DNA from: Thalassospira tepidiphila MCCC 1A03514 | GTDB taxonomy: Bacteria; Pseudomonadota; Alphaproteobacteria; Rhodospirillales; Thalassospiraceae | DNA length: 64,000 nt | Assembly: GCF_001662875.1 (NCBI RefSeq) | Contig: NZ_JPVZ01000001.1 | Span: 434,001 to 498,000 of the forward strand | Direction of reading: 5' to 3' | In this document: positions 35,378 to 43,903 of the stretch, piece after piece | How the letters are laid out: the number at the start of each line of letters is the position of its first letter | Position numbering within the stretch: position 1 is the first letter of the stretch | Program-made: the position numbers and the translations under genes | Notes under the pieces: model-generated | Databases searched by the model: none | The model's input: the letters and a program-made list of their open reading frames with translations, nothing else | What the model was told of the DNA's origin: nothing

Positions 35378-35407
35378 AAAAGAAAACGCCCCGCATTCCT
35401 GCAGGGC
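35378..35407 (-). terminator. Terminator of phaB
   Basis: On the minus strand GCCCTGCA and TGCGGGGC pair over 8 bases (one G-T) around GGAA, followed by GTTTTCTTTT. In the plus direction the tail is weaker, but it may also stop frcK transcripts. Confidence 0.7.
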
Positions 35408-35449
35408 GGTTTGCTTTAGCGGAGATGCCTCGCCCAATGGGCCAAAGCA

Positions 35450-36172
35450 TCAGAACATATGCTGACCGCCATTGATCGACAGGCAGGAGCCGGTGATGAA
35501 GCCCGAATTCGGGCCGCAGAGATAGAGGATCGCCTGGGCGATCTCATCGGCCTCGCCCAGTCGTCCAACCGGGATTTTGGAAATGATGCCTTCAAGGACC
35601 TTTTCCGGAACAGCCGCCACCATGTCGGTATTGATATAGCCCGGCGCAATGGTGTTGACCGTAATCCCCTTACGCGCGACTTCCTGCGCGAGTGCCTTGG
35701 TAAAGCCGTGCACGCCAGCCTTGGCGGCGGAATAGTTGGTCTGGCCCAACTGACCGGCCTGGCCGTTGATCGAGGAAATATTGACGACACGGCCAAAGCC
35801 GCGTGCACGCATGCCTTCAAGAACCGGTTTGGTCATGTAAAAGAGCGAGCTCAGGTTGGTGTCGATCACCGCGTTCCACTGCTCGGTCTCCATCTTGTGC
35901 ATGAAACCGTCGCGGGTGATGCCGGCATTATTGATCAGAATATCAATCGGGCCGACTTCAGCTTCGACCTTGGCGATGCCAGCGGCACACGCATCTGCGT
36001 CGGCCACACTCCATTTATAGGTCGCAATGCCGGTTTCGCCGGTGAAGGCCTTGGCGGCCTCGTCATTGCCAGCATAGTTCGCCACAACGGTGTAGCCCGC
36101 GTCCTTGAGTGACAGACTGATTGCCCTGCCGATCCCGCGTGTTCCACCGGTTACCAGTGCTGTTTTTGTCAT
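35450..36172 (-). CDS. phaB: Acetoacetyl-CoA reductase (PHB synthesis)
   Basis: NADPH-dependent SDR enzyme that reduces acetoacetyl-CoA to (R)-3-hydroxybutyryl-CoA, the monomer of polyhydroxybutyrate. The 240-residue protein starts TKTALVTGGTRGIGRAISLS, has NNAGITRD, the catalytic Ser in NISSINGQAGQLGQTNYSAAK (Tyr-x3-Lys YSAAK), and the C-terminal PNSGFITGSCLSINGGQHMF, diagnostic for PhaB. It lies downstream of phaA on the same strand with 247 bases between, which carry a separate putative promoter and box. phaC is not in this window. Confidence 0.95.
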   Translation of the reverse strand: MTKTALVTGGTRGIGRAISLSLKDAGYTVVANYAGNDEAAKAFTGETGIATYKWSVADADACAAGIAKVEAEVGPIDILINNAGITRDGFMHKMETEQWNAVIDTNLSSLFYMTKPVLEGMRARGFGRVVNISSINGQAGQLGQTNYSAAKAGVHGFTKALAQEVARKGITVNTIAPGYINTDMVAAVPEKVLEGIISKIPVGRLGEADEIAQAILYLCGPNSGFITGSCLSINGGQHMF

Positions 36173-36245
36173 GGTCGCCTCCCTAAACTTCGTTCATCAA
36201 ACGTGTCATCATCGCGAATTCCGTAGCTTGCCCTTCTACGACTTG

Positions 36246-36286
36246 CGTAACTTTAATCCATAAATTGCGTTATATACGTAACTTTA
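36246..36286. repeat. Direct repeat upstream of phaB
   Basis: CGTAACTTTA occurs at 36246-36255 and 36277-36286, 31 bases apart (three helical turns), with CGTTATATACG between. About 74-115 bases before phaB; suited to an activator or repressor dimer pair. Confidence 0.4.
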
Positions 36287-36327
36287 TTACTTCTCCATCC
36301 TCGAATTCCACAAAAGCGCTTAGTCTT

Positions 36328-36347
36328 TCGTCGCACCGCAGCAAATT
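36328..36347 (-). promoter_or_regulatory. TGC-GCA box upstream of phaB
   Basis: On the minus strand AATTTGCTGCGGTGCGACGA contains the core TGCGGTGC (36333-36340). It aligns over 15 of 16 bases with the element upstream of phaA and shares the core TGC-RG-YGC with the phasin boxes. Confidence 0.5.
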
Positions 36348-36419
36348 CTGCATCAATGCAAACGGGGCATCCCCATCAAGAGGACGCCCCGCATATGTTA
36401 TTTTCCGGCAAAAGGTCGC

Positions 36420-37592
36420 TTAGCGTTCAACGCAAAGCGCAACCCCCATACCGCCACCAATGCAGAGCGTCGCCAGACCTTTTTTGGCATCGCGTTTCTG
36501 CATTTCGTGCAGCAGTGTCGTAAACACACGGGCGCCGGATGCGCCGATCGGATGGCCAAGCGCAATCGCACCGCCATTGACGTTGACCTTATCGGTATCC
36601 CAGCCCATGTCGCGGTTAACCGCAATCGCCTGGGCAGCAAAGGCTTCGTTGGCTTCAATCAGGTCAAGGTCGGCTGCCGACCAGCCTGCCTTTTCAAGCG
36701 CCTTTTTCGAAGCCGGGATCGGGCCGGACCCCATGATCGCCGGATCAACACCGGCCGTTGCCCAGCTTTTGATCGTCGCAAGCGGGGTCAGGCCACGCTT
36801 CGATGCCTCAGCCGCCGACATGACGACAAGGGCGGCCGCCCCATCATTGATGCCCGATGCGTTACCAGCCGTCACCGTGCCTTCCTTATCGAAGGCCGGG
36901 CGGAGTTTGGCCATACCGTCGATGGTGGCACCGTGACGCGGATATTCGTCAGCATCAAAGATGGTTTCACCCTTGCGATGCGAGATGGTTACGGGAGCAA
37001 TTTCATCATTGAAGCGACCGGCTTTCTGGGCGGCCTCGGCCTTGTTCTGGGAGGCGGCGGCGAATTCATCCTGCTCTTCGCGCGAAATGCCCCATTTCTT
37101 GGCAATGTTTTCAGCCGTGTTGCCCATGTGATAGCCGTTGAACGCACACCACAGGCCGTCCTTGATCATGCTGTCGATAAATTTGACGTCGCCCATTTTG
37201 TGCCCGGCGCGCAGATGCGCGACATGGGTTGAAAGCGACATGTTTTCCTGACCACCGGCAACGACGATGTTGGCGTCCCCCGTCATGATCTGCTGTGCCG
37301 CCAAGGCAACGGTACGAAGCCCTGAACCGCAAACCTGGTTGATCAGAAACGCGGTTGTACGATCAGAGATGCCCGCACCGATGGCGGCCTGGCGTGCCGG
37401 GTTCTGACCCTGACCACCTGTCAGGACCTGACCAAGGATCACTTCGTCAACAGCATCGCCTTCGACACCTGCGCGTTCGAGTGCAGCCTTGATGGCAATA
37501 GCACCCAGATCATGCGCCGGTGTATTGGCCAGCGTGCCACTGAATGCGCCGATTGGTGTCCGTGCGGCACCCACAATTACGACGTCGGTCAT
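36420..37592 (-). CDS. phaA: Acetyl-CoA C-acetyltransferase (beta-ketothiolase)
   Basis: Thiolase that condenses two acetyl-CoA to acetoacetyl-CoA for PHB synthesis (or cleaves it during use). The 390-residue protein has active-site Cys in [32 protein letters not shown], the His in [20 protein letters not shown] and the second Cys in [14 protein letters not shown] at the C-terminus. Length and motifs are standard for biosynthetic thiolase. It precedes phaB on the same strand. Confidence 0.96.
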   Translation of the reverse strand: MTDVVIVGAARTPIGAFSGTLANTPAHDLGAIAIKAALERAGVEGDAVDEVILGQVLTGGQGQNPARQAAIGAGISDRTTAFLINQVCGSGLRTVALAAQQIMTGDANIVVAGGQENMSLSTHVAHLRAGHKMGDVKFIDSMIKDGLWCAFNGYHMGNTAENIAKKWGISREEQDEFAAASQNKAEAAQKAGRFNDEIAPVTISHRKGETIFDADEYPRHGATIDGMAKLRPAFDKEGTVTAGNASGINDGAAALVVMSAAEASKRGLTPLATIKSWATAGVDPAIMGSGPIPASKKALEKAGWSAADLDLIEANEAFAAQAIAVNRDMGWDTDKVNVNGGAIALGHPIGASGARVFTTLLHEMQKRDAKKGLATLCIGGGMGVALCVER

Positions 37593-37863
37593 GAGATCCT
37601 CCGATTAATCCTGATTACGTTTCCAAAGATCGGGCGAAGGTCGTTACGAGCCTTGCTCAGATCCTGCCTCAATCTTACCGCGCCGCAGCAAATTTCCAAG
37701 CGCTGATACCTACCACTTTCGGGTCAGTCGAATATATACAACTTGCAAGCGAGGAGCATCAAAGGACTCCCAGCAGGCGATACATAGAGTGTGTGCCTAT
37801 AGCGGCGAGATCGCAAGCCCTGTGCGCAACTTTAAGGGCAATGTCACGATTAATTTCGACTTA
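37593..37863. promoter_or_regulatory. phaA upstream region
   Basis: Most of the 313-base gap before phaA. No gene is supported. It contains the TGC-GCA box at 37677-37695 and no other clear element. Confidence 0.4.
37677..37695 (-). promoter_or_regulatory. TGC-GCA box upstream of phaA
   Basis: On the minus strand AAATTTGCTGCGGCGCGGT holds the core TGCGGCGC (37680-37687), about 90 bases before the start codon. Same core as in phasin box 2 (5124-5138). Confidence 0.5.
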
Positions 37864-37897
37864 TAAGGCCCGGTCCCATCACTGGAGCCGGGCCTTA
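37864..37897 (-). terminator. Terminator of the copper cassette
   Basis: TAAGGCCCGG and CCGGGCCTTA form a perfect 10-base stem with a 14-base loop just after the DUF411 gene. The T-run is weak. Confidence 0.6.
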
Positions 37898-37905
37898 CAG
37901 GCGGG

Positions 37906-38346
37906 TTAGCGGACGTCGTAGATCTCGGCGGTGTTGTCCTTGATCTGATAGACTTCGAACGGGGCATTCTTGACCCCGCCCATACCGGGCGAGCCCATCG
38001 GCATGCCTGGCAGGGTATATGCCTTGGCCTCAGGGCGTTCTGCCAAAATGCGGTCGATGGTTTCAAACGGGACATGACCGGAAATGGCGTAGCCTTCGAT
38101 CATGGTCAGGTGGCAGCCCTGCATTTCTTCGGGAATTCCCATCATGCGCGACATCTGAACGACCTGATCGCTTTCGATCACTTCGACTTCATAGTCCCGC
38201 GCGACAAGATAATCGGCATAGATCGCACAGCAGCCGCAATTGGGATCCTTGTAGACTTTTGCCTGCAAGGGATTGGCGTGGCTGTGGTCGGAAAAACTCA
38301 TCGTTGCCAGGCCAAGGGTCAGCATAAATGCAAAGAAACGTTTCAT
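37906..38346 (-). CDS. DUF411 metal-associated periplasmic protein
   Basis: 146 residues with a signal peptide (MKRFFAFMLTLGLATMSFSD). The DUF411 core follows: VYKDPNCGCCAIYADYL, with the CGCC cluster at residues 37-40, then VIESDQVVQMSRMMGIPEEMQGCHLTMIEGYAISGHVPFETIDRIL. DUF411 proteins accompany copper and silver resistance genes; the thiols suggest copper binding, though biochemistry is scant. A Met/Gly-rich segment MPMGSPGMGG adds possible ligands. ATG 38346 is chosen; the longer upstream frame is out-of-family. It is 41 bases downstream of the multicopper oxidase. Confidence 0.88.
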   Translation of the reverse strand: MKRFFAFMLTLGLATMSFSDHSHANPLQAKVYKDPNCGCCAIYADYLVARDYEVEVIESDQVVQMSRMMGIPEEMQGCHLTMIEGYAISGHVPFETIDRILAERPEAKAYTLPGMPMGSPGMGGVKNAPFEVYQIKDNTAEIYDVR

Positions 38347-38387
38347 GGTTTTGATCCTGTCGTTTTTCGATTGCAGCTTTGGGGCGG

Positions 38388-39899
38388 TCAGGCGGTCCGG
38401 ATGAAGCCGGACATGCCGCCGAATTTGTGTTCGAGAATGTGACAATGAAGCATCCAGTCGCCGGGATTGTCGGCAACAAAGGCGATTTCGGCCTGTTCTG
38501 CCGGGGCAAGAAGGACGGTATCCTGCCATTCCTGATAGCGGGTTGGTTGCCCGTCGCGCGAAAGCACCCGGAAGGCATGACCATGCAGGTGGATCGGGTG
38601 ATACCAGGCCGTCGCGTTGGTGACGGTCACGACACAGCTTTCCCCACGGCCGAGTGAAAATAGCGGGCCAAGTTCATCCCGTTCGGGATCGCGGCCATTG
38701 ACCATCCAGATGCCACCGCCGGTCATCATGCCCATCATCGATTGCGCCATGCCGCGCACTTCACCAAGGAAGCCGGCATCAATTTTGCCGGTTTCAACAA
38801 GATGACGCAGCACACCACCGCCCATCATGCCGCCGGTATAAAGCAGCTGTTCACGCCGGGCATTTTGCAGATCGGGTTCGGGCAACGGGTTATCGGGCAA
38901 GGTCATGCTGGTTTGCGCAACATCACCGCGCACCGGATTCCCCGCAACCCGCAGGCTTGCCAACGGGTTTTCAAGCCCGTCATAGAAACGGTCGATCAGA
39001 GAAAACTGGCCACTGGCATCGGGCGGGACATCAACAATAAAATCGGCCCGCATGCCCGGTGCGAACAAAAAGACTGGCAGGTCCGGCACATGCGGTGTGA
39101 CCGGATGACCATCGAGGGCAATCAGATGCGGTGCCAAACCCGCAAAATCGATGGCAAAGACCCGCGCATTCGCGGTGTTGATCATGCGCACCCTGATCCG
39201 TTCGCCGGGGCGGACCGAAATATCGGGATTTGCCACACCATTGATGGTGACAAGCCCGCCCAGACGCCCGGCGTGGCCAACATCGTGCCCGGCGTTAAAC
39301 ACCGGATCGATTTCGCCATTTTCCCCAAGACGCCAGTCATCGATCAGCCAGACAAATTCCCGATCGACGCTGACCGGATCGGCTTCCTCGACGATCAGGG
39401 CACCATAGAGGCCACGGGCAAGCTGGGTCGGTGAATTGATATGCGGATGATACCAATAGGTGCCGGCATCCCGGGCGTTAAAGCGGTAATCGAATGTGTC
39501 GCCCGGTGCGACCGGCTTTTGGGTCAGGCCCGGCACCCCATCCATGGCATTGGGAACACGCACCCCGTGCCAGTGGATGCTGCTGGGCTCGGCAAGCTGG
39601 TTTTCAAAGCGGACATGGACGTCTTCGCCCTGTTTAACGCGCAAAAGCGAGCCCGGCACCGTGCCGTTAAACGCCCATACCGGCGTTGGCACAGCACCCC
39701 CGGGGATAAGGCGGGCAGTGGCGGGTGCGGCGGTCACTTGCTGAACGCCCCTGGTCTCGGCGGCGTGGGCCATGCCGCGCCCGATGCCCGGGATCATCCC
39801 GGGTAATGTGGTGGACAGGGCCGCGGCGGTGACGCCACCGGCACCCAGCGTTTGCAAGAAACGGCGCCGTGACGGGCGCAAAGTGGAAAGGTTCTTCAT
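38388..39899 (-). CDS. Tat-exported multicopper oxidase (CopA/CueO type)
   Basis: 503 residues with a Tat signal (RPSRRRFLQTLGAGGVTAAA). All copper motifs are intact: HWHGVRVPNAMDG and YWYHPHINSPTQ in the N-terminal cupredoxin, HPIHLHGHAFRVLS and the C-terminal WMLHCHILEHKFGGMSGFIR, where HCH supplies the type 1 and type 3 ligands. A Met-rich stretch GMAQSMMGMMTGGGIWMVNG recalls the Cu(I)-binding segment of CueO. It probably oxidises Cu(I) to less toxic Cu(II) in the periplasm. ATG 39899 starts right at the Tat peptide. Confidence 0.93.
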   Translation of the reverse strand: MKNLSTLRPSRRRFLQTLGAGGVTAAALSTTLPGMIPGIGRGMAHAAETRGVQQVTAAPATARLIPGGAVPTPVWAFNGTVPGSLLRVKQGEDVHVRFENQLAEPSSIHWHGVRVPNAMDGVPGLTQKPVAPGDTFDYRFNARDAGTYWYHPHINSPTQLARGLYGALIVEEADPVSVDREFVWLIDDWRLGENGEIDPVFNAGHDVGHAGRLGGLVTINGVANPDISVRPGERIRVRMINTANARVFAIDFAGLAPHLIALDGHPVTPHVPDLPVFLFAPGMRADFIVDVPPDASGQFSLIDRFYDGLENPLASLRVAGNPVRGDVAQTSMTLPDNPLPEPDLQNARREQLLYTGGMMGGGVLRHLVETGKIDAGFLGEVRGMAQSMMGMMTGGGIWMVNGRDPERDELGPLFSLGRGESCVVTVTNATAWYHPIHLHGHAFRVLSRDGQPTRYQEWQDTVLLAPAEQAEIAFVADNPGDWMLHCHILEHKFGGMSGFIRTA

Positions 39900-40030
39900 G
39901 AGGATGACTTTCCTGACAGATGACAGTTTCCCGGCATTGCACATGCCGGAATGGTTGGCGTGCAGCACCTTCGCGAAGGCACGCGCACTTGGCCGGTCTT
40001 TGGGGCACTACTGCTAAAGACCGGGTCGGG

Positions 40031-40378
40031 TCAGGAAAGAAGGCGCGGCGGGGCGATTTCCGGGCGTCGCGTGATGCCAGCAGCGCGATGGGCCACGGGC
40101 AGGATATGAAGCTGCTTGACCGAAAAGAGGTTTTCCAGCGGATCCTTGCGGGCAATCACGGCCGGGACAGCGCAGATGATATCGCAGGCATCGGCCACCT
40201 GTGGCGACGCCGCGCAATCATCGCAATCAGCCATCATCTGATCCATGGTTACATGAGAAATGCCTGCCCCTGCCATCGGCATTGCCGAGGCCGAGGCCGA
40301 GACAGATATATGTGTCATGCCCGCGACCGAGGCGCTCAGCAAACACAGTGTCATGAAGATATGGAGCAGCTTGTTCAT
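40031..40378 (-). CDS. Small secreted Cys/Met-rich protein of the copper cassette
   Basis: 115 residues of unknown family. A signal peptide (MNKLLHIFMTLCLLSASVAG) is followed by Met- and Ser-rich text (AMPMAGAGISHVTMDQMMAD) and a cysteine cluster DCDDCAASPQVADACDIICA, then a basic C-terminus. Spacing of Met and Cys suggests copper binding. It lies 131 bases upstream of the multicopper oxidase on the same strand, and the three genes probably form one unit. A palindrome ATGATC-TT-GATCAT (40414-40427) sits in its promoter region. No homologue named; role inferred only from context. Confidence 0.65.
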   Translation of the reverse strand: MNKLLHIFMTLCLLSASVAGMTHISVSASASAMPMAGAGISHVTMDQMMADCDDCAASPQVADACDIICAVPAVIARKDPLENLFSVKQLHILPVAHRAAGITRRPEIAPPRLLS

Positions 40379-40453
40379 AAGCCGAAAACTATCGCGATCC
40401 GGTTGGCGCGTCCATGATCTTGATCATATCGACCAAAGACATTCACGTTACGG

Positions 40454-40915
40454 CTAGATCGCTGGTCCGAATTCATCCTTCAGCGTTTCGGTGATGATAT
40501 AGGTGCGGTACCAGACGATGTTGTCGTCGGCATCAAACAGCGTTTCGCAAAGGGCGGTATATTCCGCCATGTCACGCATCTGCAAAATCATCACCCCGGT
40601 AACTTCGCCGGTAACAACATGGCATTGGCGTACGGCATCAAGTTTGCGGACCTTGCGAATAAAATCCTGCCGGAACTGATTGCCGTGACGATGAAATTCA
40701 AGATTGATCACAGCCCCCAGCGGACGTCCGACCTGGGCCGGATCAATCACCGCGACGGTTTTGCGGATCACACCTGATTGGCGCAGCTTGGCCACACGCC
40801 GTAAACAGGCCGACGGCGACAAGCCGATCCGATCAGCCAATTCGGCATTGGGGATATCGGCGTTTTCCTGCAACTGGCGCAGGATTTTGGTATCGATCTG
40901 ATCCAGTTCGGGCAT
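40454..40915 (-). CDS. Lrp/AsnC family transcriptional regulator
   Basis: 153 residues: helix-turn-helix (LDQIDTKILRQLQENADIPNAELADRIGLSPSACLRRVAKLRQSGVI) and an AsnC/RAM effector domain (LDAVRQCHVVTGEVTGVMILQMRDMAEYTALCETLF). Such proteins bind amino acids as octamers. ATG 40915 is preceded by GGAG at 9 bases; the open frame reaches 41011. It is divergent from the Gate-domain membrane protein gene, a typical pairing of an Lrp regulator with an amino-acid or related exporter. Confidence 0.9.
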   Translation of the reverse strand: MPELDQIDTKILRQLQENADIPNAELADRIGLSPSACLRRVAKLRQSGVIRKTVAVIDPAQVGRPLGAVINLEFHRHGNQFRQDFIRKVRKLDAVRQCHVVTGEVTGVMILQMRDMAEYTALCETLFDADDNIVWYRTYIITETLKDEFGPAI

Positions 40916-41088
40916 ATCACGCAACTCCACCGCGCCAATCAGCTTAATAACGCTTCCATATTGCACTAACATGCGCAAATACGCTGCACAAAAATCAGAA
41001 ACCCGTGGCATGATCGCGGCCTTGAACGACCTTACATGCGCCTACCACCACCATTAAAACCCTCAACACCTAACCGGGTTGCCGCCCC

Positions 41089-42063
41089 ATGCATCGTTAT
41101 GCCTTTGATCTGATCAACCGCAGCCAGAAACTGTTCATCACCCTGATCAAGGTGATGTTGCCCGTGATGGTAATTGTCCGCATTGCCGAGGAGTTCGGGG
41201 CAGTTGAACTGGTATCCAATTGGCTGGCACCGGTGATGGCGCTGATCGGCCTGCCGCCGGAGGCCGGGCTGATCTGGGCGACCTGCGTTTTGGTCAGCAT
41301 GTATGGTGCGGTCGGTGCCTTTGTCGGGCTGGCAGCGCACCTTGATATGACCGCCGCACAGCTTAGTGCGCTGTGTGCGATGATGCTGTTTGCCCATGGC
41401 CTGCCGGTCGAACAGGTGATTGTCAAACGGGCCGGGGCAAGTTTTTGGGCGACCACCGCCCTTCGCGTCGGTGCCGCGATCGGATATGCCGCGCTGGTGA
41501 CCTGGGTGAGTGATATCACCGGATGGCTTTCCGAGCCGGTTGATTTTTCCTGGATGGCGGGGAGTGAAACCACGACTGCCGCCAGTGGACTGGCCGGTTG
41601 GATCGACTGGTCGATCCAGATGTTCAAATCGCTTCTGGTGACCTTTGGCGTGATTGTCGGATTGCTGATCCTGCTTGATCTGCTCGAGAAAACCGGGGTC
41701 ACGGCGCGCATCACACAGGCGATGATGCCGGTCCTGCGTATATCGGGCATTTCACGCGACGTAGCACCGGTAACCACCATTGGTGTGCTACTTGGCATTA
41801 CCTATGGCGGGGCGCTGATCATTGATGAGGCGCGCAAGAACAACTATCCGCCAAGGACGCTTTTCCTATCACTCAGCTGGTTGTCGCTGTCGCATTCCCT
41901 GATCGAGGATACGGCGATCATGCTGGCGCTTGGGGCCGATATCTGGGTGGTTCTGGTCGGGCGGGTGATCCTGACCCTGATCATCATCGCCCTTCTGGCG
42001 CGCCTGACCCTGCGCTGGGCGCCGGAGCGCGCCCAACTTGCCACGGAGAGCTCAGTTAAATGA
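41089..42063 (+). CDS. Nucleoside recognition (Gate) domain membrane protein
   Basis: 324 residues, about eight hydrophobic helices, with two Gate repeats: KVMLPVMVIVRIAEEFGAVELVSNWLAPVMALIGLP and LLDLLEKTGVTARITQAMMPVLRISGISRDVAPVTTIGVLLGITYGGALII. This fold occurs in SpmA/SpmB-like and YjiH-like proteins and in FeoB and nucleoside carriers; substrates are mostly unknown. The divergent Lrp-type gene suggests control by an amino acid. It is the last gene before the composition change at about 42064. Confidence 0.8.
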   Translation: MHRYAFDLINRSQKLFITLIKVMLPVMVIVRIAEEFGAVELVSNWLAPVMALIGLPPEAGLIWATCVLVSMYGAVGAFVGLAAHLDMTAAQLSALCAMMLFAHGLPVEQVIVKRAGASFWATTALRVGAAIGYAALVTWVSDITGWLSEPVDFSWMAGSETTTAASGLAGWIDWSIQMFKSLLVTFGVIVGLLILLDLLEKTGVTARITQAMMPVLRISGISRDVAPVTTIGVLLGITYGGALIIDEARKNNYPPRTLFLSLSWLSLSHSLIEDTAIMLALGADIWVVLVGRVILTLIIIALLARLTLRWAPERAQLATESSVK

Positions 42064-42173
42064 GTTCTACAGAACTTAGATTTCAGGGCGCATAAAGACG
42101 AAGCACCACCCAACTTGTTGCTACCAAGGGACAAACCCAAATCGATTTGTCGCGAAGTTAGTACCCAGGGTAT

Positions 42174-43295
42174 TTATTGGGTTATGGCATCAATAACGTG
42201 CTCTATAATCTGCTGCTGGGTCTTTTCAGGCATGTATGCGTGCATCGGCAAGCTGAGTACTTGGCTAGCGAGTTTTTCTGACACGGTTACGCCGCTAGAG
42301 ACTACAGGGTAATGCATGTATGCGTTTTGCTGATTCAGTGGTTTTGGGTAGTAAACAGCAGTAGGAACCCCTACCTCTTTAAGCTTGGACTGAACCTCGT
42401 CTCTTCGCTCTAATTTGATGGTATATTGCGCCCAATTTGAAATTGCACCTTCTATCAAAGAAGGCGTTTCAGCAAATTCTTCAAGACTTTTACTGTATCT
42501 TTTCGCTATTTCGTTCCGCGAACTCAGCTCATCTTCGAATACTTTGAGTTTCTCAAGAAGAATAGCAGCTTGGATCGTATCAAGGCGGCTGTTTAAACCG
42601 ATATTAACATTATCGTACTTTTCACCCCCCTTACCATGCTGCATTAATGATCTGATAAGTGTAGCCTTGCCATCCAAGTCTGTTAATATCGCACCACCAT
42701 CGCCGTAGCACCCCAACGGTTTGGCCGGGAAGAAACTCAACGTAGTGTAATCGGCCAAAGTACCTACCCTTTTGCCGTATAACGATGCGCCGAATGCTTG
42801 CGCTGCGTCAGCAACTAGTATCAGACCATGTTCTTCTGAAACGTCTTTTATTGAGTTGTAGTTAGCCGGTTGACCAAACAAATCAACAGCGACCACCATC
42901 TTAGGTTTTAGGCCAGCCAATTTTGAGTCAGCAATTCCCTGTTTCAGGCTCTCCACTGACAAGTTGAACGTGATAGGGTCAACATCTATCAGATATGGAG
43001 TTGCACCGAGAACGCTGAATGCTTCAGCAGTAGCGACAAATGTAAATGCTGGAACAAATACAGCATCTCCGGCGCCCAAGCCCTCGGCCATACCGACTAA
43101 AGTGAGCGCATCAGTGCCATTACCACATGTCAAGGAGTGAACTGCACCGGTAAAAAGGGAAAGAGCTTCTTCGAACTCTTGAACCTCCTTTCCCTGAATG
43201 AAATCTCCACGTTCTAGCACACGCTTAATAGCTTCATCTAGAAGCGGCCCCAAAGCTTTTCTTTGGGCCTGCAAATCAATAAAAGGAATACTCAT
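42174..43295 (-). CDS. wbpE: UDP-3-oxo-sugar acid aminotransferase (WbpE/WlbC type, DegT family)
   Basis: 373-residue PLP enzyme that would aminate UDP-3-keto-GlcNAcA to the 3-amino sugar. It has [22 protein letters not shown] at the N-terminus, the cofactor Asp in [17 protein letters not shown] and the Schiff-base Lys192 in [15 protein letters not shown], typical of sugar aminotransferases. ATG 43295 overlaps the acetyltransferase stop by ATGA; the frame runs to 43331. Together with wbpB and wbpD it forms the UDP-GlcNAc(3NAc)A route known from Pseudomonas and Bordetella O-antigens. The 110 bases after its stop hold an AGTTCT-AC-AGAACT palindrome and no gene. Confidence 0.88.
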   Translation of the reverse strand: MSIPFIDLQAQRKALGPLLDEAIKRVLERGDFIQGKEVQEFEEALSLFTGAVHSLTCGNGTDALTLVGMAEGLGAGDAVFVPAFTFVATAEAFSVLGATPYLIDVDPITFNLSVESLKQGIADSKLAGLKPKMVVAVDLFGQPANYNSIKDVSEEHGLILVADAAQAFGASLYGKRVGTLADYTTLSFFPAKPLGCYGDGGAILTDLDGKATLIRSLMQHGKGGEKYDNVNIGLNSRLDTIQAAILLEKLKVFEDELSSRNEIAKRYSKSLEEFAETPSLIEGAISNWAQYTIKLERRDEVQSKLKEVGVPTAVYYPKPLNQQNAYMHYPVVSSGVTVSEKLASQVLSLPMHAYMPEKTQQQIIEHVIDAITQ

Positions 43296-43900
43296 TCTGG
43301 TTTGCCGCCTACAAATTCCAGCGTCCCACAATCGTTTAACTGATACTGAGAGCCATCATGTGGGCATACGAGGTCTTTATCTAGCTTCATACCGGCACGA
43401 CTAACCCAACCAACACGTTTGGCTGGAACTCCAACCATCAGCGCATAGTCAGGTACGTCCGTTGCTACAACGGATCCTGCAGCGACGAAACAATACTCAC
43501 CTAAAGTATGACCGCATACGATTGTAGCATTTGCGCCGATGCTCGCACCTCGCTTGACTAAGGTCGAGCGAAACTCATCCTTGCGCTCGATATTAGCCCT
43601 TGGATTATTCACATTTGTAAATACACATGAAGGACCACAAAAAACGTCGTCCTCCAGCGTCACGCCCTTATAGACACTAACATTGTTCTGGATTTTAACC
43701 TGATTACCGATGGTTACATCCGGGCCAACAACAACATTCTGACCTAAAACGCAGTTTTCACCAATTACCGTATTCTGCAAAACGTGCGAGAAATGCCAGA
43801 TTTTGGTTCCCTTGCCAATTCTAACAGGCATGTCCACATAGGCACTTTCATGAACTGTCACCGAGGCAAAATTTGGGGCACGAGATCGAGAATCTTCCAT
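43292..43900 (-). CDS. wbpD: UDP-3-amino-sugar acid N-acetyltransferase (WbpD/WlbB type)
   Basis: 202 residues of left-handed beta-helix (hexapeptide) built from repeats such as [20 protein letters not shown] and [20 protein letters not shown]. The loop [37 protein letters not shown] is diagnostic for WbpD/WlbB, which acetylate the 3-amino group of UDP-GlcNAc3NA with acetyl-CoA. The C-terminal extension [18 protein letters not shown] occurs in some members. Three bases after wbpB, overlapping wbpE. Confidence 0.9.
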   Translation of the reverse strand: MEDSRSRAPNFASVTVHESAYVDMPVRIGKGTKIWHFSHVLQNTVIGENCVLGQNVVVGPDVTIGNQVKIQNNVSVYKGVTLEDDVFCGPSCVFTNVNNPRANIERKDEFRSTLVKRGASIGANATIVCGHTLGEYCFVAAGSVVATDVPDYALMVGVPAKRVGWVSRAGMKLDKDLVCPHDGSQYQLNDCGTLEFVGGKPE

Positions 43901-43903
43901 ACG

